Part shown: positions 1 to 8,924 of the stretch, in pieces
Numbering within the stretch: the stretch's first letter is position 1
Layout: the number at the start of each line of letters is the position of its first letter
NCBI GenBank assembly: GCA_040752025.1
Contig: JBFMFR010000005.1
Span: 205,808-269,807, forward strand
Direction of reading: 5' to 3'
Origin: JBFMFR01 sp040752025
Lineage (GTDB): Bacteria; Chloroflexota; Anaerolineae; Anaerolineales; UBA4823
DNA: 64,000 nucleotides
Notes under the pieces: model-generated
What the model was told of the DNA's origin: nothing
Seen by the model: only the letters and a program-made list of their open reading frames with translations
The model's database searches: none
Program-made: the position numbers and the translations under genes

Positions 1-2
1 GC

Positions 3-2636
3 GGCATTCTCTTTGCCTTGGGCGTGTTGGTCACCTTGAGCGCCTGGGCGCTGCACAAGACTGGCTGGCGCCGGTTGCTGGATTGGATCCGCCACCACTC
101 CCGCGTAATTATCATCGTAGAAGTGTTGTTCTTACTGGCCTTCATCGCCTGGGCAGTCGTGCGTGCCGCCAACCCGGAGGCCGTTGGCACTGAAAAGCCT
201 ATGGAACTGGCCTTCATCAACGCCATCCTGGCCTCTCCCACTTTCCCGCCTCACGATCCCTGGCTTTCTGGCTACGCCATTTCCTATTACTACTTCGGCT
301 ATGTCCTGGTAGCCATGCTCGCCAGGATCACTGCTATCCCGGGCAGCCTTGCCTTCAACCTGGGCATATCTCTGGTCTTCGCCCTGAGTGCCGTGGGTAG
401 CTATGGGCTGGTTTACAACTTACTGGCAGCCAAACGCGCCTCGCCTTCGGCACCGTCGAAGGCGCTAATGCCTCACCCCACCGCCATCGGGGAACGGAGT
501 TCTTCTCCGTCACTGGTTAGTTCCCTGCTGGGGCCTCTGTTCATCTTGCTTGTCAGCAACCTGGAAGGCTTCCTGCACCTGCTGCATACCCGCGGCCTGT
601 TCTGGAGCCGGGACGCCTCCAGCGCGCTCCACTCGCTCTTCTGGAGCTGGCTGGATATCTTAGATCTCAAATCCCCCCCTGTCGAGCCCTTCTCCTGGAA
701 TCTGACGCGCTTTTGGTGGTGGTGGCGCGCTTCGCGCGTCCTTCAGGATTATGATCTGCATGGGTACGCCCAGGAAATCATCGATGAGTTCCCTGCTTTC
801 TCTTATCTACTGGGCGACCTCCACCCGCACGTACTCGCCATGCCCCTGGCCTTCCTGGCCATGACCCTGGCCCTCAACCTTTTCCTGGGCGGTGGGCGCG
901 GTACGCTCGAGCGCCTGTCGTTATCTCTGAAACCGCGCAGCATCGCCTGGGCTGCCACCCTGGGCATCCCGCTCGGGATCGGGATGCTAGTAGCAGGCAT
1001 TTTCCGCATGAAACTCTCGCAGGCCGGCCTGGGAGTCATGCTGCTCATTTTGGCTGGCCTGGCCCTGGTGCGCATCAGCCGTTCTCTGCTCGAACATGGC
1101 ATCGAAATCCTGATGCGTGGCGACCAGGACCTTGTACGTCTCGGCCTGCCCCTGTACATCAACCTGCCTACCTTCCTGCTCCTGTCGGTTGTCTTCGGCG
1201 CGTATGCCTTCATGAACACCTGGGATCTCCCCTTCTACCTCGCCTTATTGGCTGGTGCTTATGCCCTGCATCGCACTTTGGTGACCCGTCGCCCCCTGCT
1301 CAGCGCGCTGGGAGACTTCATCTGGTTGGGCGTCACGGTAGGCCTGTGCGGGATCCTGCTGTACTTGCCTTTCTTTCTTGGCTTCTCGTCACAGGCCGGT
1401 GGCATCCTCCCGAACCTCATCAACCCCACCCGCGGCGCTCACCTGTGGGTTATGTTCGCCCCCCTGCTCATCCCTCTGTTTGCCTTTTTGCTCTATCAGT
1501 TATTCAGCCAGCCCCGGGCGCGTTCTGCCTTGCGGCGCGGCGGGCTGCTTGCCTTGGGTTTTTCACTGTTCTTGTGGATCATTTCTCTAATCTTAGGTGC
1601 ACTGATCGTCAGCCTGCCTCAGGTAGGCGATTTCTACCAGGGCTTTTTGGGCTCAGACTCAGCCCAGGAATTATTTCGAACCGCTTTACAGCGCCGTCTG
1701 CTCAACCCAGGCGGCTGGATCACGCTCCTGGTCCTGCTAACCCTGGCTCTGGCCCTGTTTGCCCGCCTGGACGAAGCCAGAGCGAAGGTATCTACATCCA
1801 ATGGGGATGATCCCAGCGCCGCGCCCGAATCTGTAGCCGAAGCGCCCTCGGTCACTGTGCCGGAAGGCGATCAAAGCCCGCGCAGCGCCTGGTTCGTGCT
1901 CCTGCTAATCCTTTGGGGCTGTTTGTTGGTTCTCGGTCCAGAATTTTTATACCTGCGCGATCAGTTCGGCTGGCGTATGAACACCATCTTCAAATTCTAC
2001 TTCCAGGCTTGGCTGATGTGGGGCATAGCCGCCTCCTACGCCGTAGCGCAACTTAGCCGCCTGCGTCGTTGGTGGGTTTTCGTTTTCCAACTGGGCATGG
2101 TTCTTCTATTGACCGCCTGCCTGGTCTACCCGCTCTTCGGCTTGTGGAGTAAGACCAATGGCTTCAGTCCAACGGTCTGGACTCTGGATAGCGCAGCGTA
2201 CTTCACCAGCCAATCGCCCGACGAAGCCGACGCTATCGCCTGGCTGCACGCTGCGCCGCTCGGCGTAGTCGCGGAGGCCGTCGCAGCCAGCGGCGGAAGC
2301 TACACCAATTATGCCCGCGTCTCGGCCCTTTCCGGGCAGCCGGCTGTGCTCGGCTGGATGGGACACGAAAGTCAGTGGCGCGGTGGTGGCGCCGCCATGG
2401 GTTCCCGCCAAAACGACCTGGCGCGCCTGTACTGTGGGAGAGATTGGAACGAAGCGCGCGACATCCTTGATCGCTATCAGATCCGTTACATTTTCGTGGG
2501 TACGCTGGAACGCAGCACCTATCGAGCAGGTGAGAGCAATTGCCCGGCAGGCTTGATAGAAACGAAATTCCTGCGCTTCCTCAATATCGCCTACCAGCAA
2601 GGCCCTGTGACCATTTATACTTATTCGGGAAATTAG
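3..2636 (+). CDS. YYY-domain (DUF2298) polytopic membrane protein, 5' end cut by window
   Basis: The open frame runs from the window edge, so the true start lies upstream; the TTG at 18 is only the first in-window start-like codon. The protein (over 875 residues) has many hydrophobic segments and the diagnostic tyrosine cluster ISYYYFGYV, about 95 residues in, that names the Chloroflexi/archaeal YYY family. The following gene resembles the Agl23-like family that accompanies YYY proteins in Chloroflexi and archaea. A role in cell-surface glycan assembly is inferred from that association; no activity is shown. A hydrophilic Ser/Pro-rich insert near residues 145-170 is encoded by two small palindromes (443-463, 494-510). 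The stop is 2 bases before the next start, so the two genes are probably cotranscribed. Confidence 0.85.
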   Translation, partial: GILFALGVLVTLSAWALHKTGWRRLLDWIRHHSRVIIIVEVLFLLAFIAWAVVRAANPEAVGTEKPMELAFINAILASPTFPPHDPWLSGYAISYYYFGYVLVAMLARITAIPGSLAFNLGISLVFALSAVGSYGLVYNLLAAKRASPSAPSKALMPHPTAIGERSSSPSLVSSLLGPLFILLVSNLEGFLHLLHTRGLFWSRDASSALHSLFWSWLDILDLKSPPVEPFSWNLTRFWWWWRASRVLQDYDLHGYAQEIIDEFPAFSYLLGDLHPHVLAMPLAFLAMTLALNLFLGGGRGTLERLSLSLKPRSIAWAATLGIPLGIGMLVAGIFRMKLSQAGLGVMLLILAGLALVRISRSLLEHGIEILMRGDQDLVRLGLPLYINLPTFLLLSVVFGAYAFMNTWDLPFYLALLAGAYALHRTLVTRRPLLSALGDFIWLGVTVGLCGILLYLPFFLGFSSQAGGILPNLINPTRGAHLWVMFAPLLIPLFAFLLYQLFSQPRARSALRRGGLLALGFSLFLWIISLILGALIVSLPQVGDFYQGFLGSDSAQELFRTALQRRLLNPGGWITLLVLLTLALALFARLDEARAKVSTSNGDDPSAAPESVAEAPSVTVPEGDQSPRSAWFVLLLILWGCLLVLGPEFLYLRDQFGWRMNTIFKFYFQAWLMWGIAASYAVAQLSRLRRWWVFVFQLGMVLLLTACLVYPLFGLWSKTNGFSPTVWTLDSAAYFTSQSPDEADAIAWLHAAPLGVVAEAVAASGGSYTNYARVSALSGQPAVLGWMGHESQWRGGGAAMGSRQNDLARLYCGRDWNEARDILDRYQIRYIFVGTLERSTYRAGESNCPAGLIETKFLRFLNIAYQQGPVTIYTYSGN

Positions 2637-2638
2637 AA

Positions 2639-4462
2639 ATGTACATTCGCCCCCAGAAAGTAAGCTCAATCAGTCTTGCCAGCCTGTCTGGCAACGAAAT
2701 CATGCTGTTTTTACTGGCCCTGTTCCTGGGCTTTGGCGTGCGCTTCCTGAACCTGGGCGCAGCGCCCCTTTCGGATTATGAAGCGCGCTGGGCGCTCCAG
2801 GCGCTGCACGTTTTTAGCCCTGCAGTAGCTTCGTCTGGCGCCGGGCTGGAGCTTGGGCCCCAGCCAGCATATGTGTATCTCACTGCAGCCACTTTCGCCC
2901 TGTTCCAAAGCAGCGACTTTGCCGCCCGCCTGTGGCCTGCTCTGGCCGGATCTTTGCTGTTGCTCTTCCCTTTCGCCTTCCGGCACGCTCTGGGCCACCG
3001 CGCTGCTCTGGTGCTGACCTTTGGCCTGGCCCTCGATCCTGGCCTGGTTACCACGGCGCGTCTGGCAGGCGGGCCAGGCATGGCGCTCGCCTTCCTGCTC
3101 CTGGCCGGCGCCAGTTGGGTTGCTGGCCGGGCATGGCTGGCTGGCTTACTAGCCGGCCTGGCCCTACTCTCTGGCCCCAGCTTGCTGGTTGGCGGTCTGC
3201 CCCTGGCCCTGACGGCTTTGCTCTTTTATATCAGCCGCCCGCACCCGCCCGCGCGTCCACAGAACGACAGTACGGAGCTTGCCGCCGTGGCTCGCCGCGC
3301 CCTGGGCACAGCTTCAGCCGCGGCTGCGCTGACCGTTGGCCTGGTCAGCACAGCCTTTTTCAGCCATCCGCAAGGCCTGGGCGCTTGGGCCAGCACTTTG
3401 CCCGCCTACCTGTCCGGCTGGATTACTCCCTCCGGCGTACCAGCCGCCCGGCTTGCCATCGCTTTGCTCGCTTACCAGCCTTTCGCCGTGATCATCGCCC
3501 TGGTCAGCCTGTTCGCTTTGCTGGTTGGGTTGGCTTTGAACTGGGAAGGAGACCCGCCGCTCCTGGCAACTGCCTGGGCCTTGTTCAGCCTGGTACTGAT
3601 TCTGGTCTACCCCGGGCGACAGGTGACCGACCTGGTGTGGGTCCTGGTACCTGTCTGGGTGCTGGCAGCCCGGCAAATTGGCGACAGGCTCCTCTTTCGC
3701 CACGATACACAGCGCGAAACCGTCATCGCTGCGGCCCAGGGCGGCCTGCTCTTGCTCCTCGCGGCGCTGTCCTGGAACACCCTGATTGCCCAGCAAATTA
3801 CCATAACCAGCTTCATGAGCCTCCCCTGGACTTTCTGGCGGCTGATCGTTCTGCTTGGAGTGATTTTGCTGGGCGTCCTGACTACGCTGCTGGTTTCATT
3901 GGGCTGGTCATGGACCGCCGGCCGCAGCGGCATGCTCTGGGGCCTGGCGGCGGCTTTCTCGGTTTACACCATCGCCGCCCTCTGGGGTGCCAGTCAGTTA
4001 CGCGCCAACCAGCCTCAGGAGTTATGGGGCCCGCCACCGGCGACCTTGCAAGAGCGCCTGATGCAAGCTACCTTGCGAGATCTCTCCGATTGGCGCACTG
4101 GTCTGCCCGAAACTATCCAGATCGTCAGCACCGTCGACGCGCCCTCGCTGCGTTGGGCGTTGCGCGACTACCCCAAAACGCGTTTCGTTGGACAGTTGCA
4201 GTCTGGCGAACAGCAGCTTGCTTCTACACTGCCTGATGTAGTTTTCACCTCGCAAGATCAAACTGATCTGACCTTAGGTGCCGCTTACCGCGGCCAGGAT
4301 TTCGCCTGGTGGGTTTATCCAGGTTGGTCCGGAGCGCTCCCGCCTGACGCGCTGAACTGGCTAACTTCCCGCCAGGCTCCAATCAATACCCAGTTTATTA
4401 TCCTGTGGGCCCGTAGCGATATCTTCCCGGGCGGCACACTAGAACTCAATTCACAACCCTAG
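2639..4462 (+). CDS. GT39/Agl23-like polytopic membrane protein
   Basis: A 607-residue protein with about a dozen transmembrane segments and a soluble C-terminal tail (about 470-607). The first loop carries an acidic signature (LSDYEARWAL) where GT39/ArnT-type glycosyltransferases have their catalytic Asp-Glu, and the layout matches the 'flippase activity-associated protein Agl23' group found beside YYY proteins. ATG 2639 is chosen because it lies 2 bases past the upstream stop; the frame is open further back but overlaps the previous gene. The likely role is transfer of sugars from lipid-linked donors at the membrane. Substrate is unknown, and membership rests on layout and context rather than an alignment. 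Confidence 0.7.
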   Translation: MYIRPQKVSSISLASLSGNEIMLFLLALFLGFGVRFLNLGAAPLSDYEARWALQALHVFSPAVASSGAGLELGPQPAYVYLTAATFALFQSSDFAARLWPALAGSLLLLFPFAFRHALGHRAALVLTFGLALDPGLVTTARLAGGPGMALAFLLLAGASWVAGRAWLAGLLAGLALLSGPSLLVGGLPLALTALLFYISRPHPPARPQNDSTELAAVARRALGTASAAAALTVGLVSTAFFSHPQGLGAWASTLPAYLSGWITPSGVPAARLAIALLAYQPFAVIIALVSLFALLVGLALNWEGDPPLLATAWALFSLVLILVYPGRQVTDLVWVLVPVWVLAARQIGDRLLFRHDTQRETVIAAAQGGLLLLLAALSWNTLIAQQITITSFMSLPWTFWRLIVLLGVILLGVLTTLLVSLGWSWTAGRSGMLWGLAAAFSVYTIAALWGASQLRANQPQELWGPPPATLQERLMQATLRDLSDWRTGLPETIQIVSTVDAPSLRWALRDYPKTRFVGQLQSGEQQLASTLPDVVFTSQDQTDLTLGAAYRGQDFAWWVYPGWSGALPPDALNWLTSRQAPINTQFIILWARSDIFPGGTLELNSQP

Positions 4463-4480
4463 AAACGGCCTGGAGATCCT

Positions 4481-5167
4481 ATGCCACTTCCCAAGACCAT
4501 CGCCATCGACGGCCCGGCAGCCTCGGGTAAATCCACATTGGGCAAACGCCTGGCAGACGAGTTGGGCTACCTGTTTTTCGACACCGGGGTGATGTATCGC
4601 ACCGTAACCTGGTTGGCCCTCGAGCGCCACATCCCAATTGAAGACGAGACCCGCATTACTGCCCTGGCAGAGGCAGCCGAGATCGATGTTCTCCCACCAT
4701 CCCGCGCGGATGGTCGCAACTGCGATATCCTGGCCGACGGTCAGGATGTAACCTGGCATATCCGCCGTCCCGAGGTGGACGCCAACGTTTCGCCTGTCTC
4801 CGCTTACCCTGGTGTGCGCCAGGCCCTCACCCGGCAGCAGCGCCGCATCGGGCAGCGCGGCCAGGTGGTTATGGTCGGGCGCGATATCGGCACCGTGGTC
4901 TTGCCCGATGCGGAACTGAAAATCTACCTGGACGCCTCGGTCGAGCAGCGCGCCCGGCGCCGCTACCTGGAAATCATCGCCCGCGGCCATTCGGCCGACC
5001 TGGAAGAAATCCTGGAGGCCATGCGCCGTCGTGACCAGATCGACTCCACCCGGGCCGTTGCCCCGCTGTGCCCCGCTGAGGATGCCTGCATTCTGGACTC
5101 AGACCAACTGGATGCAGATCAGGTTCTGGAGCGCGTCAGACAGCTCCTGGTTGAATGCAAGCCATAA
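4481..5167 (+). CDS. cmk: Cytidylate kinase
   Basis: Phosphorylates CMP/dCMP with ATP in the cytoplasm, feeding CTP and dCTP synthesis. The 228-residue length is normal. The N-terminus has the P-loop GPAASGKST, then the FFDTGVMYR region that contacts the nucleotide, and later GRDIGTVVLPDA and the LID-region arginines (RARRRY). The start at 4481 follows GGAG at 4471-4474. It begins 18 bases after the membrane protein gene and may be read from the same transcript. In many bacteria cmk neighbours plsC and rpsA; here the plsC genes follow after one opposite-strand gene. Confidence 0.95.
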   Translation: MPLPKTIAIDGPAASGKSTLGKRLADELGYLFFDTGVMYRTVTWLALERHIPIEDETRITALAEAAEIDVLPPSRADGRNCDILADGQDVTWHIRRPEVDANVSPVSAYPGVRQALTRQQRRIGQRGQVVMVGRDIGTVVLPDAELKIYLDASVEQRARRRYLEIIARGHSADLEEILEAMRRRDQIDSTRAVAPLCPAEDACILDSDQLDADQVLERVRQLLVECKP

Positions 5168-5194
5168 CCAACGTTCACTGAAGGTGGCGCCCGA

Positions 5195-6433
5195 TTAGCC
5201 CTTCACCGCCACCAGGGTGATATCATCGAATTGCGCCGCATCTCCCTGAAAAGCGCTCAATTCTTGAAAGATCTGTTGGCACACGTTCTGCCCGTCTAAT
5301 CCATCTGTTTCTGCCAACACCGCTTGCAGCCTGGACATCCCAAAGTTTCTACCTTGAGGATCCATAATATCGGTTGCGCCATCGCTGTACAATAAGATGG
5401 TGCTGCCTTCCTCCAGGGTAAAGCTGTACTCGTCCAGGTCAGGATCGTCAAAAATCCCCAACGGCATGCCATCCCCCAGTGGGGCCAGGTGAATCTCCCC
5501 GCTGGCTGAACGCACTAGCGGCAGCTCGTGACCGGCGCGCGCGTAGGTAAACTTCCTTGTCTGCCGTTCCAGTACTCCGTACAAAACCGTCACGAACAGA
5601 CTGTTGGCACTCATCTCCAATAAAAGGTGGTTGACACGTCGCAGCGTTTGGGCTGGCGACTGGCCGCGATGCGCCTCAGCCCGCAACAAGGCGTGCGTCT
5701 GGGCCATGAAGAGCGCCGCTGGAACGCCCTTATCGGTTACATCACCCACCGCCACCCCCACCTTGTCTTTGCCCAGCGGGAACATGCCGTAGAAATCGCC
5801 GCCCACGGCCCGCGCCGGCATCATCAACGCCCCAAAGTCGAAGCCCTCCAGGTGTGGCAGCTTGTGTGGCAGGATGCTCATCTGGATCTGGTGAGCTACC
5901 TGCAGTTCGCGTTCCAACCGCTCCTTCTCAATCAATTGTGCCTGCGCTGCTTTTAGATCATCATACGCCTGTTGCAGTTCCTCGTTCTTGGTTTGCAAAT
6001 AACGGATAGCGTTATCTTGCGAAGCCGTCATCCGGGCGCTCAACACGCGCACCATCTGCCAGGCCAGTTTGGGGCGGCGTATCAGCAAAGCTTCGAATTC
6101 CTCCTGGTACATCTCCAACAGGCGCGTCGCTCCTACTGCGCGCACCGTGGCAGTTCGCAATCCATCCGGGTTGATCAGACTCATCTCGCCGATGAATTCT
6201 CCCGGCTCGCGCACGCCCAAGACAGTCTCTTCATGCGTGCCCAGCGCTTTGATGATTTGCATGCCTCCCTCAATAATGATGTAGAAATGTGCGCCGCAAT
6301 CCCCCTCGCAAAAAAGGAACTCTCCATCCTGCAGGCTGACCGGCCTTAGCGAGTCTGCCAGGTGAGTATATTCACTCTCAGGGAGAGACTTAAATAGCGG
6401 TACTTGGGAAAGCACCCGTTCGATCTGTCTCAT
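5195..6433 (-). CDS. Cyclic-nucleotide-binding domain / SpoIIE-type PP2C phosphatase
   Basis: A 412-residue RsbU-like regulator. An N-terminal cNMP-binding (CRP-like) domain spans about 5-125, followed by a coiled-coil linker (about 140-190, Glu/Gln/Leu-rich) and a SpoIIE PP2C phosphatase domain to the end. Metal-binding acidic motifs are visible: VGGDFYG, VGDVTDKG, YSDGATD and the terminal FDDITL. Such proteins dephosphorylate anti-sigma-factor antagonists in response to a ligand or redox signal; the partner is not in this window. The start at 6433 has a good GGTGAGGA site 6 bases upstream; the longer frame to 6475 lacks one. A TATAGT box at 6455-6450 would give a leader of about 10 nt. Divergent from the acyltransferase genes. 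Confidence 0.9.
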   Translation of the reverse strand: MRQIERVLSQVPLFKSLPESEYTHLADSLRPVSLQDGEFLFCEGDCGAHFYIIIEGGMQIIKALGTHEETVLGVREPGEFIGEMSLINPDGLRTATVRAVGATRLLEMYQEEFEALLIRRPKLAWQMVRVLSARMTASQDNAIRYLQTKNEELQQAYDDLKAAQAQLIEKERLERELQVAHQIQMSILPHKLPHLEGFDFGALMMPARAVGGDFYGMFPLGKDKVGVAVGDVTDKGVPAALFMAQTHALLRAEAHRGQSPAQTLRRVNHLLLEMSANSLFVTVLYGVLERQTRKFTYARAGHELPLVRSASGEIHLAPLGDGMPLGIFDDPDLDEYSFTLEEGSTILLYSDGATDIMDPQGRNFGMSRLQAVLAETDGLDGQNVCQQIFQELSAFQGDAAQFDDITLVAVKG

Positions 6434-6544
6434 ATTTTCCTCACCAGATACTATAAAGACTACCCACCAAATCACTTCCTCATTCAGGTGGAGCTTACTT
6501 TCACTTGATTATAGCATCACAGCCCCGCAGATTGCAGGGTAGGA

Positions 6545-6557
6545 TATAATAAGTTCA
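6545..6557 (+). promoter_or_regulatory. Leaderless-type -10 box before the acyltransferase operon
   Basis: A perfect TATAAT at 6545-6550 places the expected transcription start at 6557, which is the A of an ATG. No good -35 hexamer is seen 16-18 bases upstream. The geometry matches leaderless transcripts. Confidence 0.55.
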
Positions 6558-6589
6558 TGAGCGATCGCTTCGTGCCGCAAATTACATGA
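6557..6589 (+). CDS. 10-residue upstream ORF coupled to plsC
   Basis: ATG at 6557 opens a 10-codon frame (MSDRFVPQIT) whose TGA at 6587-6589 overlaps the ATG (6586) of the first acyltransferase as ATGA. It begins exactly at the predicted transcription start. The acyltransferase has no Shine-Dalgarno of its own in this stretch, so it may be translated by re-initiation after this short frame. The ORF includes the palindrome GCGATCGC. It could be a chance frame; no peptide function is claimed. Confidence 0.4.
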   Translation: MSDRFVPQIT

Positions 6590-7314
6590 ACATCTCTGAA
6601 TATCACCTCCCCTTGCACATCCGCCTGGCGCGCCTCACGCTACGCCCGTTTTTCCGGCTTTTATTTCACTTGCTCAGCCATATTTCGCTCCGCGGGCTCG
6701 AGAATATTCCTCCGGATGGCCCCTACCTGATCGCCATCAACCACGTTTCTTTATACGATCCACCCTTCTTGCTGGCTTTTTGGCCTACTTCACCCGAGGC
6801 CGCTGGCGCCGTTGATATCTGGTCGCGCCCGGGTCAAAACATGCTGGTGCGCCTGTATGGCGGCATCCCCATCCACCGCGGCGAATACGATCGCAAAGTA
6901 ATCGATCGCATGTTGGCTGCTCTCCAGTCAGGGCGCCCGCTGCTCATCGCCCCTGAAGGTGGCCGTTCTCACCTGCCAGGCCTGCGCCGTGGCCTGCCTG
7001 GAGTCGCCTATCTCGCCGATCTGGCGCAGGTGCCGGTTGTGCCCGTGGGCATCAGCGGAGCCACAGACGACTTCCTGGCAAAAGCCCTGCGCGGCAAACG
7101 CCCACACATTCAAATGCATATCGGAGAGCCGCTGCGTCTTCCTCCCATCCAGGGCAAAGGCGAAGCCCGCCGCAACGCCCGCCAGGAAAATGTAGATCTG
7201 ATCATGCAGCACATCGCCGCCTTATTGCCTCCTGAATACCAGGGCGTGTACGTAAACCGCGCCCAAACCCAACAACGGGTAAACCAGACTGCGCCTGATG
7301 TCGAAACCGCTTGA
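6586..7314 (+). CDS. 1-acyl-glycerol-3-phosphate acyltransferase-like protein (PlsC family), copy 1
   Basis: A 242-residue PlsC-domain protein expected to acylate lysophosphatidate at the inner membrane face in phospholipid synthesis. Motif I (NHVSLYD, HX4D) lies near residue 53; motif III is APEGGRS, a slight variant of PEGTRS; motif IV is the VPVVPVGI stretch. Hydrophobic residues near the N-terminus suggest membrane association. It is the first of three adjacent PlsC-like genes; the next begins 17 bases before this one ends. Which of the three makes phosphatidate, and whether the others modify other lysolipids, cannot be told from sequence. Confidence 0.88.
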   Translation: MNISEYHLPLHIRLARLTLRPFFRLLFHLLSHISLRGLENIPPDGPYLIAINHVSLYDPPFLLAFWPTSPEAAGAVDIWSRPGQNMLVRLYGGIPIHRGEYDRKVIDRMLAALQSGRPLLIAPEGGRSHLPGLRRGLPGVAYLADLAQVPVVPVGISGATDDFLAKALRGKRPHIQMHIGEPLRLPPIQGKGEARRNARQENVDLIMQHIAALLPPEYQGVYVNRAQTQQRVNQTAPDVETA

Positions 7315-8050
7315 AACGCACCCGAAACCCCGCGCCAGTCGAGTGCGCCCCGAACTCACCCGGCTGCCGCCGCTCACCCCCGGACGGCGCCTGGTGCGCA
7401 GGTTGTTGCATGCCTTGACGCGCCTGTTGGTGTGGCTTTTCGTCGATGCTCGCTTGAGTGGCGGTGAAAACTATCCACTGCAAGGCCCGGTGCTGGTTGT
7501 TTCTAATCACCTGGGAGACGCCGACGCAATAGTAGGCGTGGCCTTTTCGCCGCGCTTACCCGAACTGCTCGCCAAAACCGAATTATACGATTTTCCCATC
7601 CTGGGCAAATTGATGCGGGCCTACGGAGTGATCTGGATACACCGCGGATTCCCTGATCGCAAAGCCTTGCGCGCCGCGTTGCAGGGCCTGGACGAGCAGC
7701 GTATGGTGTGCCTGGCCCCTGAAGGGCGAGAAAGCCTCAATGGCGCCCTGGAGGAAGGCACGAACGGCGCCGCTTACCTGGCTTTCAAATCCAAGGCGCC
7801 GGTATTGCCTGTAACCTTCACCGGCACCGAAAACTGGCGCATATACGGCAACCTGAAGCGTTTGCGCCGCACCCAGGTTTCCATCACAGTCGGCCCGCCT
7901 TTTCATCTCCAACCCGCTGATGACTGGCGTGCCGCCATCCAGCAGGGCACCCGGCGCATCATGCTAACTCTGGCAGATCAGCTTCCTCTCGAATATCGCG
8001 GGGTTTATGCCGAAAATTCACAAACCGCAAGCGGAGGTACAAACTCATGA
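7298..8050 (+). CDS. PlsC-family acyltransferase, copy 2
   Basis: A 250-residue PlsC-domain protein. Motif I is NHLGDAD (HX4D kept) and the substrate-binding motif reads APEGRES, the most divergent of the three copies, so specificity may differ. It starts inside the preceding gene (overlap 17 bases) and its TGA overlaps the next ATG (8047, ATGA), which points to a translationally coupled operon. The N-terminal 30 residues are rich in Arg and Pro. The acyltransferase fold is sure; the acceptor is unknown. Confidence 0.85.
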   Translation: MSKPLETHPKPRASRVRPELTRLPPLTPGRRLVRRLLHALTRLLVWLFVDARLSGGENYPLQGPVLVVSNHLGDADAIVGVAFSPRLPELLAKTELYDFPILGKLMRAYGVIWIHRGFPDRKALRAALQGLDEQRMVCLAPEGRESLNGALEEGTNGAAYLAFKSKAPVLPVTFTGTENWRIYGNLKRLRRTQVSITVGPPFHLQPADDWRAAIQQGTRRIMLTLADQLPLEYRGVYAENSQTASGGTNS

Positions 8051-8808
8051 TCCTGGAAAATCTTGAAGAAGGACAATCCACCTCGCTGGCATACAAACAC
8101 TCCCTGTACGAGCGCCGGCGGCGCTTCTTGCGCTTCCTCATTAAGCACATCGGCTTCAACCTGCTGGCAAAACTGAACCGGGTCGAAGGATTGGAAAACA
8201 TTCCTCTCCAGGGCCCTGTGATCCTGATGATCAATCACATCGCCTTCATCGACCCCATCGTGGTCCTGCATGTGGTGCCGCGTCACATTGTCCCCCTGGC
8301 TAAGGTCGAAGTGTATGATTATCCGGTAGTCGGCATTTTCCCGCGCCTGTGGGGTGTCATCCCCGTGCGGCGCGAGGAAGTCGACCGCCGGGCCATCCAA
8401 CAGGTATTGCAAGTTCTGAAAGCGGGCGAAATCGTCCTGGTCGCGCCGGAGGGGACCCGCGGCCCGCAGCTCAAGCAGGGCAAAGAAGGCGTGGCTTATC
8501 TGGCCAGCCGCAGCGGGGCGCCAGTTATCCCGGTCGCCGTGGATGGCACCGAAGGTTTCCCTGCCTTGCGCTTCACATCTGCCTGGCGCCAGCCCGGTGC
8601 TGTCATCCGTTTCGGCAAACCCTTCCGCTATCGCCGCGAGTTCCGGCGCGCCGGGCGCAGCCAATTGCGCCAGATGACCGATGAGGCCATGTACCTCCTG
8701 TCTGCCATGCTGCCGCCCCATCGCCGTGGTGTTTACAGTGATTTTTCTCAAGCTACCCAAGAGACAATCGAGTGGGTCGAATCCACGGATACGGATTTGT
8801 GCGAATAG
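8047..8808 (+). CDS. PlsC-family acyltransferase, copy 3
   Basis: A 253-residue PlsC-domain protein with motif I NHIAFID and motif III APEGTRG, the closest of the three to the classical family pattern. The N-terminal extension of about 50 residues is charged and may form an amphipathic helix on the membrane. It is coupled to copy 2 by an ATGA overlap. The operon ends here: a sensor kinase begins about 115 bases downstream behind its own -10-like box. Confidence 0.87.
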   Translation: MILENLEEGQSTSLAYKHSLYERRRRFLRFLIKHIGFNLLAKLNRVEGLENIPLQGPVILMINHIAFIDPIVVLHVVPRHIVPLAKVEVYDYPVVGIFPRLWGVIPVRREEVDRRAIQQVLQVLKAGEIVLVAPEGTRGPQLKQGKEGVAYLASRSGAPVIPVAVDGTEGFPALRFTSAWRQPGAVIRFGKPFRYRREFRRAGRSQLRQMTDEAMYLLSAMLPPHRRGVYSDFSQATQETIEWVESTDTDLCE

Positions 8809-8862
8809 CACACAAAAGGGTAAGAATTGGCAATTTGGCAAAGCTCTTTGAGAGAATAATGC

Positions 8863-8868
8863 TATAAT
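8863..8868 (+). promoter_or_regulatory. Putative -10 box of the sensor kinase gene
   Basis: TATAAT at 8863-8868, predicted start near 8875. TTGGCA at 8835-8840 is a possible -35 but the 22-base spacing is long. AGGAG at 8874-8878 would sit at the very 5' end of the transcript. Confidence 0.35.
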
Positions 8869-8924
8869 CAATCAGGAGCTTGTTGCTGCATACATCTGGC
8901 ATGTACCTTGCACCGAGAGCAGAT

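Noticed and set aside
2932..4236. A 434-codon frame overlapping the GT39-like gene
   Set aside because: Composition (Arg/Pro/Gly-rich) is that of an out-of-frame reading of GC-rich DNA; the real gene in the other frame has membrane helices and a good start.
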